DNA of 31,855 nt from Rickettsiales bacterium (GTDB lineage Bacteria > Pseudomonadota > Alphaproteobacteria > Rickettsiales > UBA3002): NCBI GenBank assembly GCA_027489915.1, contig JAIXZB010000023.1, positions 1 through 31,855 of the forward strand, read 5' to 3'. The position numbers and the translations under genes were made by a program. The first letter of the stretch is position 1. The number at the start of each line of letters is the position of its first letter. Below are positions 30,911 to 31,855 of the stretch, piece after piece. The notes beneath the pieces were generated by a model. It saw nothing but the letters and a program-made list of their open reading frames with translations. It searched no databases and was not told the DNA's origin.

Positions 30911-31744
30911 CTAATGTAACTCTTTAGCGCCAAAGCAATGCACGGGGGTGGGAAAGGTGCGTGTGCGCACGGCTTCGGCGTAGGCGGTGATGCCTTTGCT
31001 GATTTCAGAGCGTATATCGGCAAATTGCTGCACGAATTTGGGGGTGTGCTCAAACAGGCCGAGCATGTCTTCGGTGACTAACACCTGACCATCGCACGCA
31101 GGAGAGGCACCGATGCCGATGGTAGGGATTTTGACCCGAGCGGTGATGTCGCGCGATAGCGGTTCTTCGGTGGCTTCGATAAGAAGGGCGAATGCGCCTG
31201 CTTCTTCGCAAGCGAGCGCATCTTCGAATATACGCTTGTGCGAGGCTTCGGTTTTACCTTGCGTTTTATAGCCACCATGGGTGTGCACATGCTGCGGCTT
31301 AAGGCCGATATGGCTCATCACGGGAATGCCGCGCTCGGTGAGCATACGCACGATAGGGGCAAGTTCTTTGCCACCTTCGAGCTTCACGGCAGCGCAGCCT
31401 GTATCTTTGAGCATTTTGGCGCAGTTAAGAAATGCCTGCTGTGCTGAGGCCTGATAGCTGCCAAACGGCATATCGGCAATCACCAGCGCTCGCTGCGAGG
31501 CTTTCACCACCGCTCGGGTGTGATTCACCATCATATCGAGTGTGACGGGAAGGGTGGATTCAAACCCGTAGAGCACCATGCCGAGTGAATCGCCGACCAG
31601 CAGAATATCGGCATGTGCGTCGATGAGGCGAGCCATGGGCGCGGTATAGGCGGTGAGCGCCACAATAGGTGTTTTACCCTTGAGCGCTTGCACGTCATTC
31701 ACAGTAAAGCGTTTGATGCGCGTGGGGCTAGGTGCTTGGGACAT
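30911..31744 (-). CDS. panB: 3-methyl-2-oxobutanoate hydroxymethyltransferase
   Basis: First committed step of pantothenate (coenzyme A) synthesis: transfers a hydroxymethyl group from methylene-tetrahydrofolate to ketoisovalerate. The 277-residue protein has GDSLGM with D52, DMPFGSY with D91, KLEGG with E123 and LIEATEEP with E190, in line with the catalytic and Mg2+ residues of the E. coli enzyme. HIGLKPQ is also present. I start at 31744 (MSQAPSPTRIKRF), preceded by AGGAT; 31777 adds 11 residues and overlaps the upstream gene more. It overlaps the histidine kinase gene by 17 bases. panC is not in the window. Confidence 0.95.
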   Translation of the reverse strand: MSQAPSPTRIKRFTVNDVQALKGKTPIVALTAYTAPMARLIDAHADILLVGDSLGMVLYGFESTLPVTLDMMVNHTRAVVKASQRALVIADMPFGSYQASAQQAFLNCAKMLKDTGCAAVKLEGGKELAPIVRMLTERGIPVMSHIGLKPQHVHTHGGYKTQGKTEASHKRIFEDALACEEAGAFALLIEATEEPLSRDITARVKIPTIGIGASPACDGQVLVTEDMLGLFEHTPKFVQQFADIRSEISKGITAYAEAVRTRTFPTPVHCFGAKELH

Positions 31745-31855
31745 GCGATTGATCCTGAGGGACAGCGTTTGGAACATTATCGGGCTTGGCGGGCAGGCGT
31801 GCGGTGATGGTGGTACCTTTGTTCACTTCGCTTTCAATGAACAATTGCCCACCCA
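31728..31855 (-). CDS. Sensor histidine kinase, C-terminal end only
   Basis: Only the last 41 codons are present, entering from the right edge. GGQLFIESEVNKGTTITARLP is the G2 box and last strand of a HisKA-type ATPase domain, where GG-x-L-x-I-x-S-E and KGT-x-x-x-x-x-LP contact ATP. A 20-residue polar tail (KPDNVPNAVPQDQ...) follows, then the TAG stop. The rest of the kinase, its sensor and its response regulator lie beyond the window. The stop overlaps the panB start by 17 bases, an unexpected pairing of signalling and CoA synthesis. Confidence 0.75.
   Translation of the reverse strand, partial: GGQLFIESEVNKGTTITARLPAKPDNVPNAVPQDQSHVPST

Noticed and set aside
1..31855. Mobile element, prophage, toxin-antitoxin pair or CRISPR array
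   Set aside because: No transposase, integrase, phage protein, recognisable toxin family or regularly spaced repeats were seen. The content is almost wholly housekeeping.

Overview
This window looks like chromosomal DNA from an alphaproteobacterium. MipZ (a ParA-like division-site ATPase), a CBP3-type ubiquinol-cytochrome c chaperone beside bamE, and a glyA / nrdR / ribD / ribE / ribBA / ribH / nusB / thiL cluster all point to that class. Base composition is moderate, and coding density is very high. I cannot name the genus. I see no rRNA, tRNA, insertion sequence, phage or CRISPR array, and no gene-free stretch longer than about 130 bases.

Layout. 1-1826: a J-domain membrane protein (cut by the left edge) behind mipZ, divergent from a short CpaA-type prepilin peptidase. 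1924-6092: a YihY-type membrane protein, malate synthase coupled to a small membrane protein, a PagL-like lipid A deacylase and an O-methyltransferase. 6093-8050: holC and pepA. 8184-14859: an outer-membrane biogenesis block lptF-lptG-lptD-surA-rsmA, in which pdxA, often found between surA and rsmA, is absent. 14871-16610: gmk, then a PCu(A)C copper chaperone and a SCO protein for cytochrome oxidase copper delivery. 16730-18404: a Pro/Ala-rich orphan with a very good sigma70-type promoter, the CBP3-like chaperone, and bamE.

18410-26202 (minus strand): rpiB-glyA-orphan membrane gene-nrdR-ribD-ribE-ribBA-ribH-nusB, then a small lipoprotein-like gene and thiL. Most junctions overlap or nearly abut (TAATG, ATGA, GTGA), which suggests one coupled unit for one-carbon metabolism, nucleotide-reductase control and flavin and thiamine cofactor synthesis. 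The RibBA protein has lost all zinc cysteines of its GTP cyclohydrolase II half.

26302-30656 (plus strand): a full-length prepilin peptidase (PilD), an MshL/PilQ-type lipoprotein secretin, an ABC-2-like permease and an anchored helical protein, tightly packed and probably co-transcribed. Consensus DnaA boxes flank pilD. 30645-31855 (minus strand): the C-terminal end of a sensor histidine kinase, panB and a small orphan.

Nothing here is an obviously new defence or mobile system. The most interesting leads are the degenerate RibBA, the AT-rich gene spliced into the glyA-nrdR junction, the secretin-permease-helical-protein unit, the DnaA boxes and repeated motifs around pilD, the TAGAAC repeat cluster before lptD, and the near absence of space for terminators between convergent genes.
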